This document shows, in pieces, positions 1 to 9,636 of a DNA stretch of 33,728 nt (positions are counted from its first letter, which is position 1; each line of letters opens with the position of its first letter). The notes under the pieces were generated by a model that was not told the origin of the DNA, did no database searches, and was given only the letters and a program-made list of their open reading frames with translations. The position numbers and the translations under genes were made by a program. The DNA comes from Gracilaria domingensis (Eukaryota > Rhodophyta > Florideophyceae > Gracilariales > Gracilariaceae): contig VCMS01000427.1 of NCBI GenBank assembly GCA_022539475.1, forward strand, positions 1 to 33,728. The letters run 5' to 3'.

Positions 1-758
1 TAGGTTTCGAAAGCTCTTGGAAGCTAAACCAGTCGACAGAGAGGTCGGGCTGAGCGCTCGCGCGTATCGTCTGGCGGAGGTTCGGAACCGAATGGTTTTC
101 CCGGTGTGGACCTCAGTTCCATCCTTATTGAGTGTTGAGCAGACTAGCTAATGCGGGACAGTCGAGACAGGAAGCGTCGAGATGCACTAACGTGGAAACT
201 ACGGAACAATCTTCGTACGCTCGACCTACGAGTTCCCCTTGGGGGTGAGTCCAACTTGGAAGAACTCAGATACCTGGTCGATGTCATTGACAGCGTGAAT
301 TGGGACACCATGCCTTTTAACCAGCGTGGCCGTGGCGAGCCTAGGGTCTTCGACCGTTCTCCAGGACGTAGAGTTACCGAGCAGGTGATTTCGTCTATTA
401 AGATCCCTACGAGGGCGTGTTATGTTCGCCTGCTCACGCTGCGGCCATTCGAGACGCACCGCGTATCATCCTTCATGGACACCCGAGAGGGTATGTCGAT
501 GCTGACGAGTTCGCACCGCCGGCCGACCTCGACGATCCAATGATGGACCACGACGCAGTGGGCGTTGACCAAGAGGGTGGAATGGGCCTTCCGGGTGCGG
601 ACTTTGGTGACAACCCAGCTATGGGCAATCCCGTGGTGGCTGACCCAGAAGCGGTTACCATCCGCCAGTTCCTGACCTCAATGGGTGTGAACATTCCCGG
701 GAACGTTTCAACGACGGAAGAGTTGCGCGCATTCGCGGCGCAGTACTTCCAATCATGA
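1..758 (+). pseudogene. aORF, element 1 copy (opposite-strand retrotransposon gene, 5' end outside window)
   Basis: This is the C-terminal half of the large gene that these elements carry on the strand opposite pol. It has no family I recognise. The region from about 150 to 370 reads LRTLDL, VDVIDSVNWD and RSPGRR, matching SLDLYTAL, IDSIDWS and RSPGRR in the element 3 copy. After about 375 the frame shifts. The matching block GDFVY-stop-DPYEG follows, with TAA where the other copies have a tyrosine or phenylalanine codon. The C-terminal motif, DP then RxxLxxMGVxIP, ends at the TGA at 756-758. The protein is shorter at the C-terminus than the other two copies. It runs toward the pol gene of the same element, with about 360 bases between it and the chromodomain stop. 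The copy is clearly non-functional. Confidence 0.7.
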
Positions 759-1116
759 GGAACTTCCTTTGTGGGATGCTCGGGAACGCTTGGCGTTGAC
801 AAACTACATGACCTGAATGATAGGTAAACGAAATAAACAAACCAACAACTAGTGGTAAACTTCTGGTAAGTCTTCTTTGCTTCCTTTCGTAGATCTTCTT
901 CTTCTTCTTCTTTCTTGAATCTTCATAATGACCATTATAGGTAAATCTTCATGACCATAATTGATAGACCATTCCATGGTAACTATCCTTCAACTTCATT
1001 GGCAAGTTCATCTTCTTCTTCTCTTCATAGAGCAACTACTTCATGTTCTTCTTCTTCTCATTCTCGAGCAACGAGAGTTCCCTTCGCGTGCTACGCGCGT
1101 CATCGCTACAGTAGCG
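759..1116. other. Convergent spacer of element 1, CTT-rich
   Basis: This spacer lies between the stop of aORF (plus) and the stop of the chromodomain frame (minus). It contains CTT/TCTTC tracts at about 896-915 and 1010-1065, which are GAA-rich in the pol sense. Element 2 has a spacer of nearly the same length and composition at the same place (12613-12978). No gene is seen in it. It could hold the polyadenylation signals of both converging transcripts. Confidence 0.55.
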
Positions 1117-1356
1117 TCACCCAGTTTGGGCTTCGCCGATGTTGGGCGGTAGTGGTGTACCGGTGCGTCGGTGATAGCGAACGAGGAAAGACCTAGGCAG
1201 GTTTCTCACAGGCTCATGGGTGTCTTTCGATGCCGGAAATCCATACCATCCCACGCGATAAAGCCACTCTCCATTTGGAGCTTGTTTATGATTCACAAGT
1301 TTCTCCACAATGTACTCACGTGGATACACCGCTTGGTCGGTCGATGAATTCACCAT
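1117..1356 (-). CDS. Small stand-alone chromodomain protein of element 1
   Basis: This short frame encodes about 79 residues from an ATG (MVN) at 1356. The frame is also open upstream to 1449, but the MVN start is shared with element 2, so I chose it. The chromodomain runs from YIVEKL to NLPRS: it contains YRVGWYGFP, the usual Y-x-V-x-W-x-G-Y/F-P signature, and the HEPVRNL segment that matches the WEPxxNL end of the fold, with histidine in place of tryptophan. Chromodomains of Ty3/gypsy chromoviruses bind modified histones and direct integration to heterochromatin. Normally the domain is fused to the integrase C-terminus. Here it is separated from the integrase tail by about 600 bases and a 22-bp repeat array, so it may be a separate protein or a spliced exon. 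This frame is intact. Confidence 0.75.
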   Translation of the reverse strand: MVNSSTDQAVYPREYIVEKLVNHKQAPNGEWLYRVGWYGFPASKDTHEPVRNLPRSFLVRYHRRTGTPLPPNIGEAQTG

Positions 1357-1449
1357 ACTGTCTCTTAACGGAGTTCCCAAGATGATGCGGGTATAAGAGT
1401 CCAGCCCTGACGGCGTATTGACTCCTTCAACAACCAGTAGTGGTTCCAC

Positions 1450-2066
1450 AATTAAGAATCGATGTATCGATTCAACTGTAGTGTTGTTCGGTAGTCACAA
1501 GCGCAGATTAACCAAACAAGGTATTTACTGAAAGAAGGAGACGAGCTGATCGTCACAAGCTAAATTCCATACGAATTGGACAGCGTAGTGCGAAGCTATC
1601 GCATCTAGAATACGAGTATTCCTGTCGATATCACGGGAGTTGACCGTTCTGACTGTGGAGCTCGGCGGCTACGCGCCGTTTTGCCTGCAAGTTCAAAGCA
1701 ATTCCATTGGTTGGAACACCACACACGTGGCGCTGTGAAACTGATTCCTATTGGTGTAACAACTGCCAAGTGGCCATGTGCACTTCCAAACATTCGTGTT
1801 GTACAATACCATCCAATTGGTCCGTCCATCTGCAACGTGGAAGTGTGCAAACCATTTTCATTTGTAGTGCACTCAATCTACATTGGACATGAATTCTGAC
1901 ACGTGGGTGTGTGCAAACAAATCCCATTGCTTGGGCAACACACCAAGTGTTTTTGTGCCACGCCGCTCATTGCGGTGGGCGACGGCGGCACCGTAATGCA
2001 TCAAAACATGCCAAAATTGGCAGATTTTCATTGCACAATGCGCCTCTTTCAAACGGACAAAACCGT
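1450..2066 (-). repeat. Degenerate 22-bp tandem array of element 1 (about 1690-2050) between integrase tail and chromodomain
   Basis: On the plus strand the DNA from about 1690 to 2050 divides into consecutive units of 21 to 23 bases. The clearest starts are near 1778, 1801, 1845, 1867 and 1911. Units begin GTGCAAAC or close to it, and carry near their end either an ATTGG core (CCATTGG, CTATTGG, CCAATTGG, ACATTGG) or an ACGTGG core (ACACGTGGCG, CAACGTGGAAG, ACACGTGGGTG). Because 22 is not a multiple of three, the repeat cannot be a protein repeat. Element 2 has a similar array at the same place. I saw no gene in 1450-1690 either. ATTGG is the complement of a CCAAT box and CACGTG is an E-box, so a regulatory role is possible but unproven. 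Confidence 0.6.
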
Positions 2067-5000
2067 TCAGTAAGGATCGGTTGAAAAACTTTTGTTAGGT
2101 ACTGTGATCTTCGCCCAAGCGGGAGAACAGGCCGTGAGCAATTCCTGACGCTGGAGCGTAGTAAGCGAGTGGGCACGTGCTCTGCGTCTGTGCTGAGTCT
2201 CCCATGAGGGTGTGATCCGTAGCATTATGCATGACCTGAACAAGGTAGACTTCGGTGAAGTCATCGAGGCAAGCGACAAGCCAGGGTCTGCGGAGATAGT
2301 CTTCGTAGTCCGCGAACGATTCCTAACGGAAGTAACCAATTGGTTCTGAGGATTTCCACGCTGTGGCAACTCATCGCCGCGAGGTGCGAAGCTCCGTATC
2401 GAGGACGAAACAACGTCATGCGTCTCTTCCCCCTTCTCAGTCTGAGATATCGATGCGGTAACAATCTCAGGTGGTGGGGTTACACGGGCGTGTGGGTATA
2501 CTGGATTCTCTATTAGAGTAGATGAAGAATTAGCCGACTCCCGCGGCAAATCAGTCAAGCTGCGATCCGGATGCGGAACTGTAGCGGGCCGTGACGGAGG
2601 AGTAGCTTCAGTCTCACTTGAACTACCCTGTGGAGGTACAGCGATAGCTTCCACAGTAGGATTGGGAGCAACAGTGACGCGATCGCGTGAGAGCCGTTCA
2701 TGAAGGCCATTGATATCCAGTACGACAGTGTCCGTTCCGGCGGAAACTACCTTATAAGGTCCCTCAGCAATAGGAGAGAGTTTCTGCTTTGGTTCCGTTT
2801 CAGGATTGTAATATTCCTAACGGACAAAAACAAGGTCGCCAGGATTAAGAACTGAGAGTAACGGCGTACGAATTCGCTTGTCGAAGTTAGCCTTGTTGGC
2901 AGCTTGTGCTTTAGACATAGCTTTCCGAGCGAACGGAACCATCTTTCCTAACCAATCTTTCCAGGTATCCCGATATAACCGGTGTGAAGGGAAGGTTCCC
3001 AACTTGGGTTGAGACTCGATAGCGACCGGAGGCGGTATCCTCGATAGTACGAGCTAAAATGGGGATAAATCGGTAACTCGATGGACCTGTGTGTTGTAAA
3101 CATACGTAATAGCGTCTGTGAATAAGTCCCAATTCTTAGGGTGATCTGATACATAGGACCTTAATGCGTTAAGCATCGTACGGTTGAACCGTTCAACTTG
3201 ACCGTTCCCTTGGGGATGATAAGTAGTGGTAAACAGATTGCTGACATCAAGAATACGACAGACGTCTCGGAAGAATTTCGAAGCGAATTGTCCCCCATTG
3301 TCGGATAGAACCTGAACAGGTGGGCCGTAAGCAAAAACCCAATGCTGGACGAACGCTTGCGCTATCTTCGTTGCAGTGATTGTCCTTAAAAGAACTGTAC
3401 GAATCAATTTGGGAAACCTGTCGGTAATAACCAAAAGAAAACGATGACCACGAGCGGTACGGAGTAGCGGTCCAAGAATATCAATCGCCACGAACTCTAG
3501 TGGAGCCCTTGCGGGAAAAAGCGTGAGATTCTTCGAGTATTTCCGGAGACGGACATTGTTCTTTGAGAATTCCGTGCAACCACGGCGAACTGCGTAGCAG
3601 TCTACCGCCATTGCGGGCTAATGGAAATCTCTGCGTAGAGTCAAATACAACTTCCTTCCACCAGGATGAGCACCCAGTTTCACATAATGTGACAGATGTA
3701 AAACGCTCTGCTGTAGAGTATGAGGTACCACAATCTGTGAATGTTCCTTATTAATGAAACGAACCAAATAAACTTGGTCATTCATAGCGAACGGGATCTG
3801 AAAACCTCCATTGAGGCGAGAGCGCATCTGCGTACAGAATGGATCGGACGACTGCTCTCTTATCATCTCCTCAGGAGAAATAGGCACACAGGAACACGAC
3901 GGGGGTTCCGTGGATTCGGTAACGAATAAATTGTCACACATGTCATCATCTATCGTCTTGATCAAACCATACTTGGTCATAACTATAAAACACGGTATCT
4001 CCAAGTCTTCCGTGGCGGATGTATAAGCGTTAGTCCCTAGACGAGAAAAGGCATCTGCTTGGCAGTTCAGAGAACCTTTCTTATAATGAACTTCGAAATC
4101 GAATTCCGCTAAACGGAGACGCCAGCGCATTAACCTGCCAGAGGGTTCCGATATTCTGAAGAGCCAACGGAGGGCCGAATGGTCGGTATGCACCACGAAG
4201 TGAGTACCCATTAAGTAGAATCGCAGTATGTTCAATGCCCAGATGACGGCTAAACATTCTTTCTCAGATACTGAGCAGTTCTTCTCATGAACATTCAGTG
4301 TCCTTGACGAGTAGCCATTCGGTCTACGGGTTCCGTCTTCCAAGGTTTGGAACAAAGCGCAAACAAATTGGTAGGCAATAGCGTCTGTGTCAACCGAATA
4401 TTGTAAACCAGGAGTTGGTAAAGCCAAAACTGGTGGTGACGTTACAGCGTCCACAAGGGACTGAAATGCGGAAGCTTCCGCTTCCCTGAAGGGTTCCAGC
4501 TCAACTGGCCTGCCCTTCTTCAAAAGCTCGTTAAGGGGAGCCGAGATTTCGGCAAAATTCGGAACGAATCTACGATACACGTTACAAAGTTCAAGAAAAG
4601 AACGGAGTTCCGTTTGGTTCGTCGGGTGCTTTGCTTCCTTCAAGGATTTCACACGAATTTCGTCAATCGAAAGCTTTCCGGGACGGATCGTATGTCCAAA
4701 ATACTGAACCGAATCGGTGAAAAACTCGCACTTCTTTAACTTCAGAGTTATTCCGGCATCGCGGAGAACACGCATGATTTCTCGCACATGAGACAAATGA
4801 TCGTCTATGTTGTTGGAAAAGATGATGATGTCATCAAGGTATACCAAAACAGGTCTTCCCCTTGTATGGAGCCAGTAGAATATCTAATGCTCTTTGGAAC
4901 GTAGCGGGCGCATTTGTGAGCCCAAAGGGCATTCGTTTGAAACGATACAAGCCTTGATGGCACTCGAAACCGGTTTTGTCACGGTCTTCCTTGCGGATAG

Positions 5001-6546
5001 GAACTTGCCAATATCCCCAATTCGCGTCGAGCGCCGTGAAAATCTGAGCACTCCCGAGTGAGTCAATGCATTCGTCCATTCGTGGAATCGGGTAGACGTC
5101 CTTAACTGTATCCGAATTGAGGCGACGGTAATCAATACAGAATCGCCACGATCCTTCCTTCTTAGGAGCTAGTACTACTGGTGATGCCCACGGGGATTGG
5201 GCCAGTATGATGTCTCCAGCCTTAAGCATCTTCTCAACTTGAGCTTCTTCTTCTTCCCTAGCCTTAGGGCCAGCCCTATAAGGGTGTTGCGCTTTCGGCC
5301 GAGTGTTCGGAAGGAGATCAATTCTGTGCTCGGTAATCGAGATCTTTCCTAGGGAACCATCCAACATCGGGGTAAACTCCCTCAACTTATCACGTAGTTT
5401 CTCACGGTGAGTGTCTGGTACATGTTCCAGATTCACTTCTTCCAATTCCTTAACAGGATCCTTCTGTTCTTGTCCCAGGGGACTAGCCTTTTCCTCAGAC
5501 TCTTATGGTTGGTTCGGCGTACCGACATCCGAAACGGTTGCAATTATCTCCTCTTCCCCCTTCTCAGGGTGTTGTACGCCGAGTACGTCCGCGAGGGTAA
5601 CCTTTGTAGGTATTACAGCGGCCGGATGCGGCATTACTGAACCAATAACCTGCTGTTTAGTTAACCATTGAGGTTGAGGCCCCAAATTGGCTATGAAAAG
5701 CTTAAAAGGCTTCTGAGGTTCAATATGAACAACTCCATTAGCGAGAGCAAGAAGACAAGAATCATATAATGATTGTATCGGTTGCACGACACGTAAACCA
5801 GGTTGGTCCGAGCTCACAGTGACCCAGGTTTGGGATTCGGCCGGAATCAAAATTGAACGGGCGCACCGTAAACGAGTAGAACTTCTATCCATGTTCGGAT
5901 TATCCTGTGCGGCAGGGAGAGGAACTTGACGCTTGAAAGCTTGCCGGAGCGGCTTCCGAACAATCGGTATGGTTGAACCATCTTTCATTTCCACACATTT
6001 GAAACGCGGGTGAATCGCTTCGACGAACCTGTCGTAAAAGTCGCAGCCCAGAATAACGGGAGCAGCTAGTGATTCGCATACGAGAAATTCTAATTGGACT
6101 GTACATTGGCCGAGCCGAACCATCAGGTCAATGAAGCCTTCCGTCCGTAACGGATTGTTGTTTGCATCGGCAATATGCAGCGATGGACCTTTACGAATCA
6201 ACGGCCGTAACGAGGCAGGCAACAACGATTTAACCAAAAGTTTAGGACCACCTCCAGTATCTAGAACAGATAACTGTCGAACCATAAACTGTTTAGACAA
6301 GCCAAGGTCAGCGTAAACCTTGTAGTTACGCTTGGCCTTGACCATAACCTGATCCGGGATACGGCGATTTCTATACCGCACCCACGGTCGACGCAGAACA
6401 CCAAAGTGTCTCGAGTTCACGTCGGATTCAGCCGATTTCCTAGTAAGGATCTTGACTGGGAAGCGAGGCGATGACGCCTCGGGCGCCACACTCCTCGACT
6501 CTGTGGGCGTCCCTCCGTTCGGGGAGACTCCCAAAATTAGTTTTTC
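2067..6546 (-). pseudogene. pol: pol of element 1: protease, reverse transcriptase, RNase H and integrase (Ty3/gypsy type)
   Basis: Domains come in the gypsy order. The protease has the catalytic LDTGG at about 6264-6250 and an ILGCDF block. The reverse transcriptase has LDANWGYWQ and VYLDD (about 4845). RNase H keeps its acidic residues in SVDTDA, SEKECLAV and HTDHSALRW. The integrase has the HHCC region, a D-59-D-35-E core at about 3482, 3302 and 3194, and a GPY module (EGPYKVV). The order RT-RNase H-integrase and the GPY module place it with Ty3/gypsy chromoviruses. The copy is dead. A TAA interrupts the frame at 5505-5503. An extra T at about 4845, just before VYLDD, shifts it. TAG codons lie at 3620-3618 (Trp in element 2), 3056-3054 (Glu) and 2819-2817 (Arg). 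The second zinc-binding cysteine reads CTEF instead of CTEC. A Ser/Pro/Thr-rich tail follows the GPY module to about 2067. Confidence 0.93.
6537..6546 (-). promoter_or_regulatory. Candidate -1 frameshift site at the gag-pol junction
   Basis: The last codons of gag are TCG AAA AAC TAA, and pol is open in the -1 frame through this point. The heptamer G-AAA-AAC directly before the stop resembles the A-AAA-AAC slippery site used by retroviral gag-pro junctions, but its first base is G. A gag stop beside an overlapping pol frame is normal for this class. No second gag-pol junction of the family is in the window, so the site cannot be confirmed by comparison. Confidence 0.35.
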
Positions 6547-8560
6547 GAAGGCGAATCCACCGAAGCGGTTTTGCCTCCGTCTGAGGACTGAACGACCTCA
6601 GAGGTTTGAGCTCTTAAAGATACCGGCACCGGGTTGGAGACCGATGCAACGATGTTTGGCAAGAACAGCGAACGGAACTGTTGGTAGGACAAATTCGGAA
6701 CGCGCGCACGTTCTTCTTCCCTAAGGGACTCATAAGCTTCTATAATCTTCGACATATCTTTCAGATTGAACTGACAGTGAGTCGAAACATGACCACGATG
6801 GTAGCAAACATGGCAGATAAGCGTTGACCTATAGAAGCATGGACGGGTATCCGTACGGTTTTCTATCCGATGTTGCGGAGTAGTGTTATCCCGCCAACCG
6901 GGTCTACTGAAACGTGTGCTGTTGTTGGCATATGGGACCTTCGGTGGTACAACCTGTGTTCCCACGTACAGAGCCGGGTCTTCCTCAGAGGAAATTGAGG
7001 TTGGCGGAAACTCCGTACTAAGCAAGGACTGTCTGCTCTGGCTTTGAGCCAAATGAACATTTTCCACACCTGGATTTTCCTTAGAACGGTAGACTAACGA
7101 CAGTGATGGTGAGTTCTCCGCATGGAATATCGTAGAAGACCGATGTTTCGAGTGTTGGCGAGAATGCAAAGCATCTCTCTCTGCCTGGGAGAACTGAACC
7201 AGTTCCAGGTAGGTTGCCTTCCTGTCGGATTCCCGATACTCGGACACAAGTGTCCTGATGGCAGGATCTAAACCATCGCAAAACAAAGCGCATCGCTCAT
7301 GGTGAGAATACACATTTCCACAACGATGAAAAGCCTTATTGAGGCGAGTCGAATAAAGCGTTTCCGTTTATGCGGATTTCTGTTTTGTATCGCGTAAAGC
7401 CAAGATGGCAGACTGAATCGCAGTACCAGTGGCATATGAACTCAGAAGATATTGAACAGCTTCCGGCCAATAAGTTACACCTTCCTCCGAGGCACGGAAA
7501 ACTCCCATGACGGAGCGAAACTGATCTTCGGCCATTCCTTTAACGAAATACGGTAGTGGCACGAAAGCCTGGGCTTCACTCATCATGAGTATGTCGGCTT
7601 CCGATACGAAACGGGCGATGAAGTCCAGTACAAAAATTGGGTCTTCACAACTGAAAGCGTGATCCTTCATCGTGAGGTCCATCCTCTTGATATAGTCCTT
7701 CACACGACCTGTCCCACGGGGAGTACGATCAAGTGATGAATCGTCTAAGAGATAATGTCGATACGATAACAGTTTCCGAAACAGGATGTTAGAGGGCTTC
7801 AACTCTTTGAGTCCAATGTGCTTCCTACCCTTCTCGTGGGTCATGATGGTGCCGTGCGCAGCATAGGTAACCTTGAACCGTGTCGGTCGCTCGCGGTGGT
7901 CACGATATCCATCATTGGACGAGTCAGACGACGAAGTAGTAGAACTGTCCGAGTCGGAGTCAGGACGAACCAAACGGTCTTCATACGTAGTCGGTCGGTC
8001 CTTTCCGAACTTCTTTGAAGAATGACGGATTGAAACCCGAGGGCGGGCATCTTCCCTTGCTTGGGCAGCAATGAACTCTTCATCTGCCCGGAAAGTAGCC
8101 TCGAGCGTATCGATGCGACTGTGAGCTCGCTCCATCATACTCTGGAGAGTCTCGAAACGAGTTTCGATGTTCGATACGAATATGTTCGGGGCACCGAAAC
8201 CTTCCAATATGGAATTAATATCCTTACGCATGGTGCGTAGTTCTGCACTAACATCCCTAACTTGGGCTTCCTCGACACGAGCCCGGAGATCTTGAATATC
8301 CTGCAGATGATCGGTATTCGATATACGGAGAACCTGCAGGTGGGTCTTCAACTCTTCAACCTCGTGTACGAGAGAACCCAATTGGGTAGATATCACATCC
8401 AACCCACCAGCCTGGGTAGCCGGGACATCCGGGGTGTGTTTCACTGTTTCACTTGGGCCGATGTAGGCTTTTCCTGCGTAGGATTCCGCGACACCTGCTT
8501 CGACGCGCGGGCGGCGGAACGGTTCGAACCTTCACGAGATCCCTCTGAAGGGCGAGCCAT
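6537..8560 (-). pseudogene. gag: gag of element 1
   Basis: This is the nucleocapsid-type structural gene in front of pol. The probable start is the ATG at 8560-8558 (MARPSEG), about 180 bases after the 5' LTR. An exact 8-bp tandem duplication at 8437-8452 shifts the frame, and without it the N-terminal part joins the rest. Next comes a heptad-rich, probably coiled-coil region (about 8400-8080) and an acidic/serine tract (DSDSDSSTTSSSDSS). A central Gag-like helical region includes YFVKGMAED and GVTYWPEAVQ. A TAA at 7370-7368 interrupts it. The second half carries a CCHC zinc knuckle, C-x2-C-x4-H-x4-C, at about 6815-6774, the usual RNA-binding motif of Gag. The gene ends with TAA at 6539-6537, where pol is open in the -1 frame. 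Confidence 0.85.
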
Positions 8561-8742
8561 ATCAACCAGACGTGGTCAGACTGATTAATTCAGTACAAGC
8601 AACAAACCAAGGCCAAACAATGGCAACAAAAGCAACAAAGATATCCAAACTGGACAACAAGAAACCAATCGAAAACTATCAACAACAATTAACACCAATT
8701 GAGGTTAACCCGTTCTTAAGCTTCTAGGTCGGGAGACTAATT
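8561..8742 (-). other. Leader between 5' LTR and gag of element 1 (primer-binding region)
   Basis: Reading in the sense direction, the LTR ends in CCACA and is followed by AATTAGTCTCCCGACCTAG and about 160 bases of T-rich leader before the gag ATG. A usual primer-binding site would begin with TGG at or within a few bases of the LTR. None is seen, so the primer may be an internal tRNA segment or the site has decayed. No gene is seen here. Confidence 0.45.
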
Positions 8743-9636
8743 TGTGGAGCAATCCCAGAAAGGGAAAAGCCACCGAGGCAGTTCGAATCCCCGCTCTCAA
8801 GAGAGGTTCGCACAGCGACAGCGCACCCCGTTTCCTCCGGTGTGGGTGTAAATCCACGAGGACTTCAGGCTATACCACAGCGTTGAGAAAGAACGCCCGA
8901 ACGGGAAAAAGGCCAGGAAAGGCGGATACAGTAGTGTAGATCGTAGCTGACCAATGACGGTATCTGTAGCCAAATGTAGACATCCAAAGGTGGAACAACG
9001 ATATAGAAATAGGCGGTAATGAACCAAACCAATGATAAAAACGAAAGAAAGAACAGAAACAAACCCAAGCACTGGGGCGGAGAGAAAGTACCGGTCGGTA
9101 AACAGATATGTGTGCACTCCACGAGTCACAAGAAAAACAAAAGAAAAACAAGACCAATGATGGTATGCCCTGCGTGCACTCTCCTGGTTGGAGCCGGGGG
9201 ATAACTAGACCGTGCTGCGGTAACTCGCTCCGCGAGGAGTTGGAGTTCTCGCGCAGGCGAAATAGTTAGAGCCGCACACCGGGTTACATTTACTAGGTTG
9301 GTGATGGCGGTGAGCCACCACCTAAGTAGTAGAATTAGCGGCCCTGTAGAGGGTTATCAAAAATATCTAAATAATAGATTAATCTAAGCACCTCATGTGC
9401 ACCTCCTGTCCCGCGCAGTCCTGACAGTTGCGGACCAAAACCCACCGGGTATTTCTAAAAATTATGAAAAGATTCACTCCTTCCAAACAACCAAATAGTG
9501 GTACACATGTACACATTCCGGGTCCGGATCCACGTAATCGTGCCACTCATAACCTCGAGTTCCCCATCGATGGGCGTCTCCATAAGTTATGATGGCCACT
9601 ACCGAAACGGCATCCCTGAGGAGGGTTTGCTCTACA
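8743..9636 (-). repeat. 5' LTR of element 1 (894 bp)
   Basis: On the plus strand it begins TGTGGAGCAATCCC and ends GTTTGCTCTACA, so it has TG...CA ends with inverted tips (TGTAGAGCAAA against TTGCTCCACA in the sense orientation). It is homologous to the LTRs of elements 2 and 3, most clearly at 9205-9325, where constant loops GCAG and AGAGCCG occur between variable stems. The gag leader abuts it on the left. On the right the sequence changes at once to the integrase frame of element 2, so this edge is an insertion boundary. The other LTR of element 1 lies beyond the left end, so the target-site duplication cannot be checked. Confidence 0.8.
9205..9325 (+). repeat. Structured LTR block, element 1
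   Basis: Within the LTR, short stems follow one another: ACCG/CGGT (9209-9221), a long-range GGTAAC/GTTAC pairing (9219-9287), TCGC-GCAG-GCGA (9249-9260) and a large hairpin GGTGATGGC/GCCACCACC (9300-9322, one mismatch). The same set is found at 18991-19103 and, on the minus strand, at 15439-15327, with different stem bases but the same loops. Confidence 0.5.

Noticed and set aside
4834..4850. Programmed frameshift between the two reverse transcriptase frames
   Set aside because: The break is inside the catalytic core just before VYLDD and is explained by one extra T in a short T run. No such site is known there.
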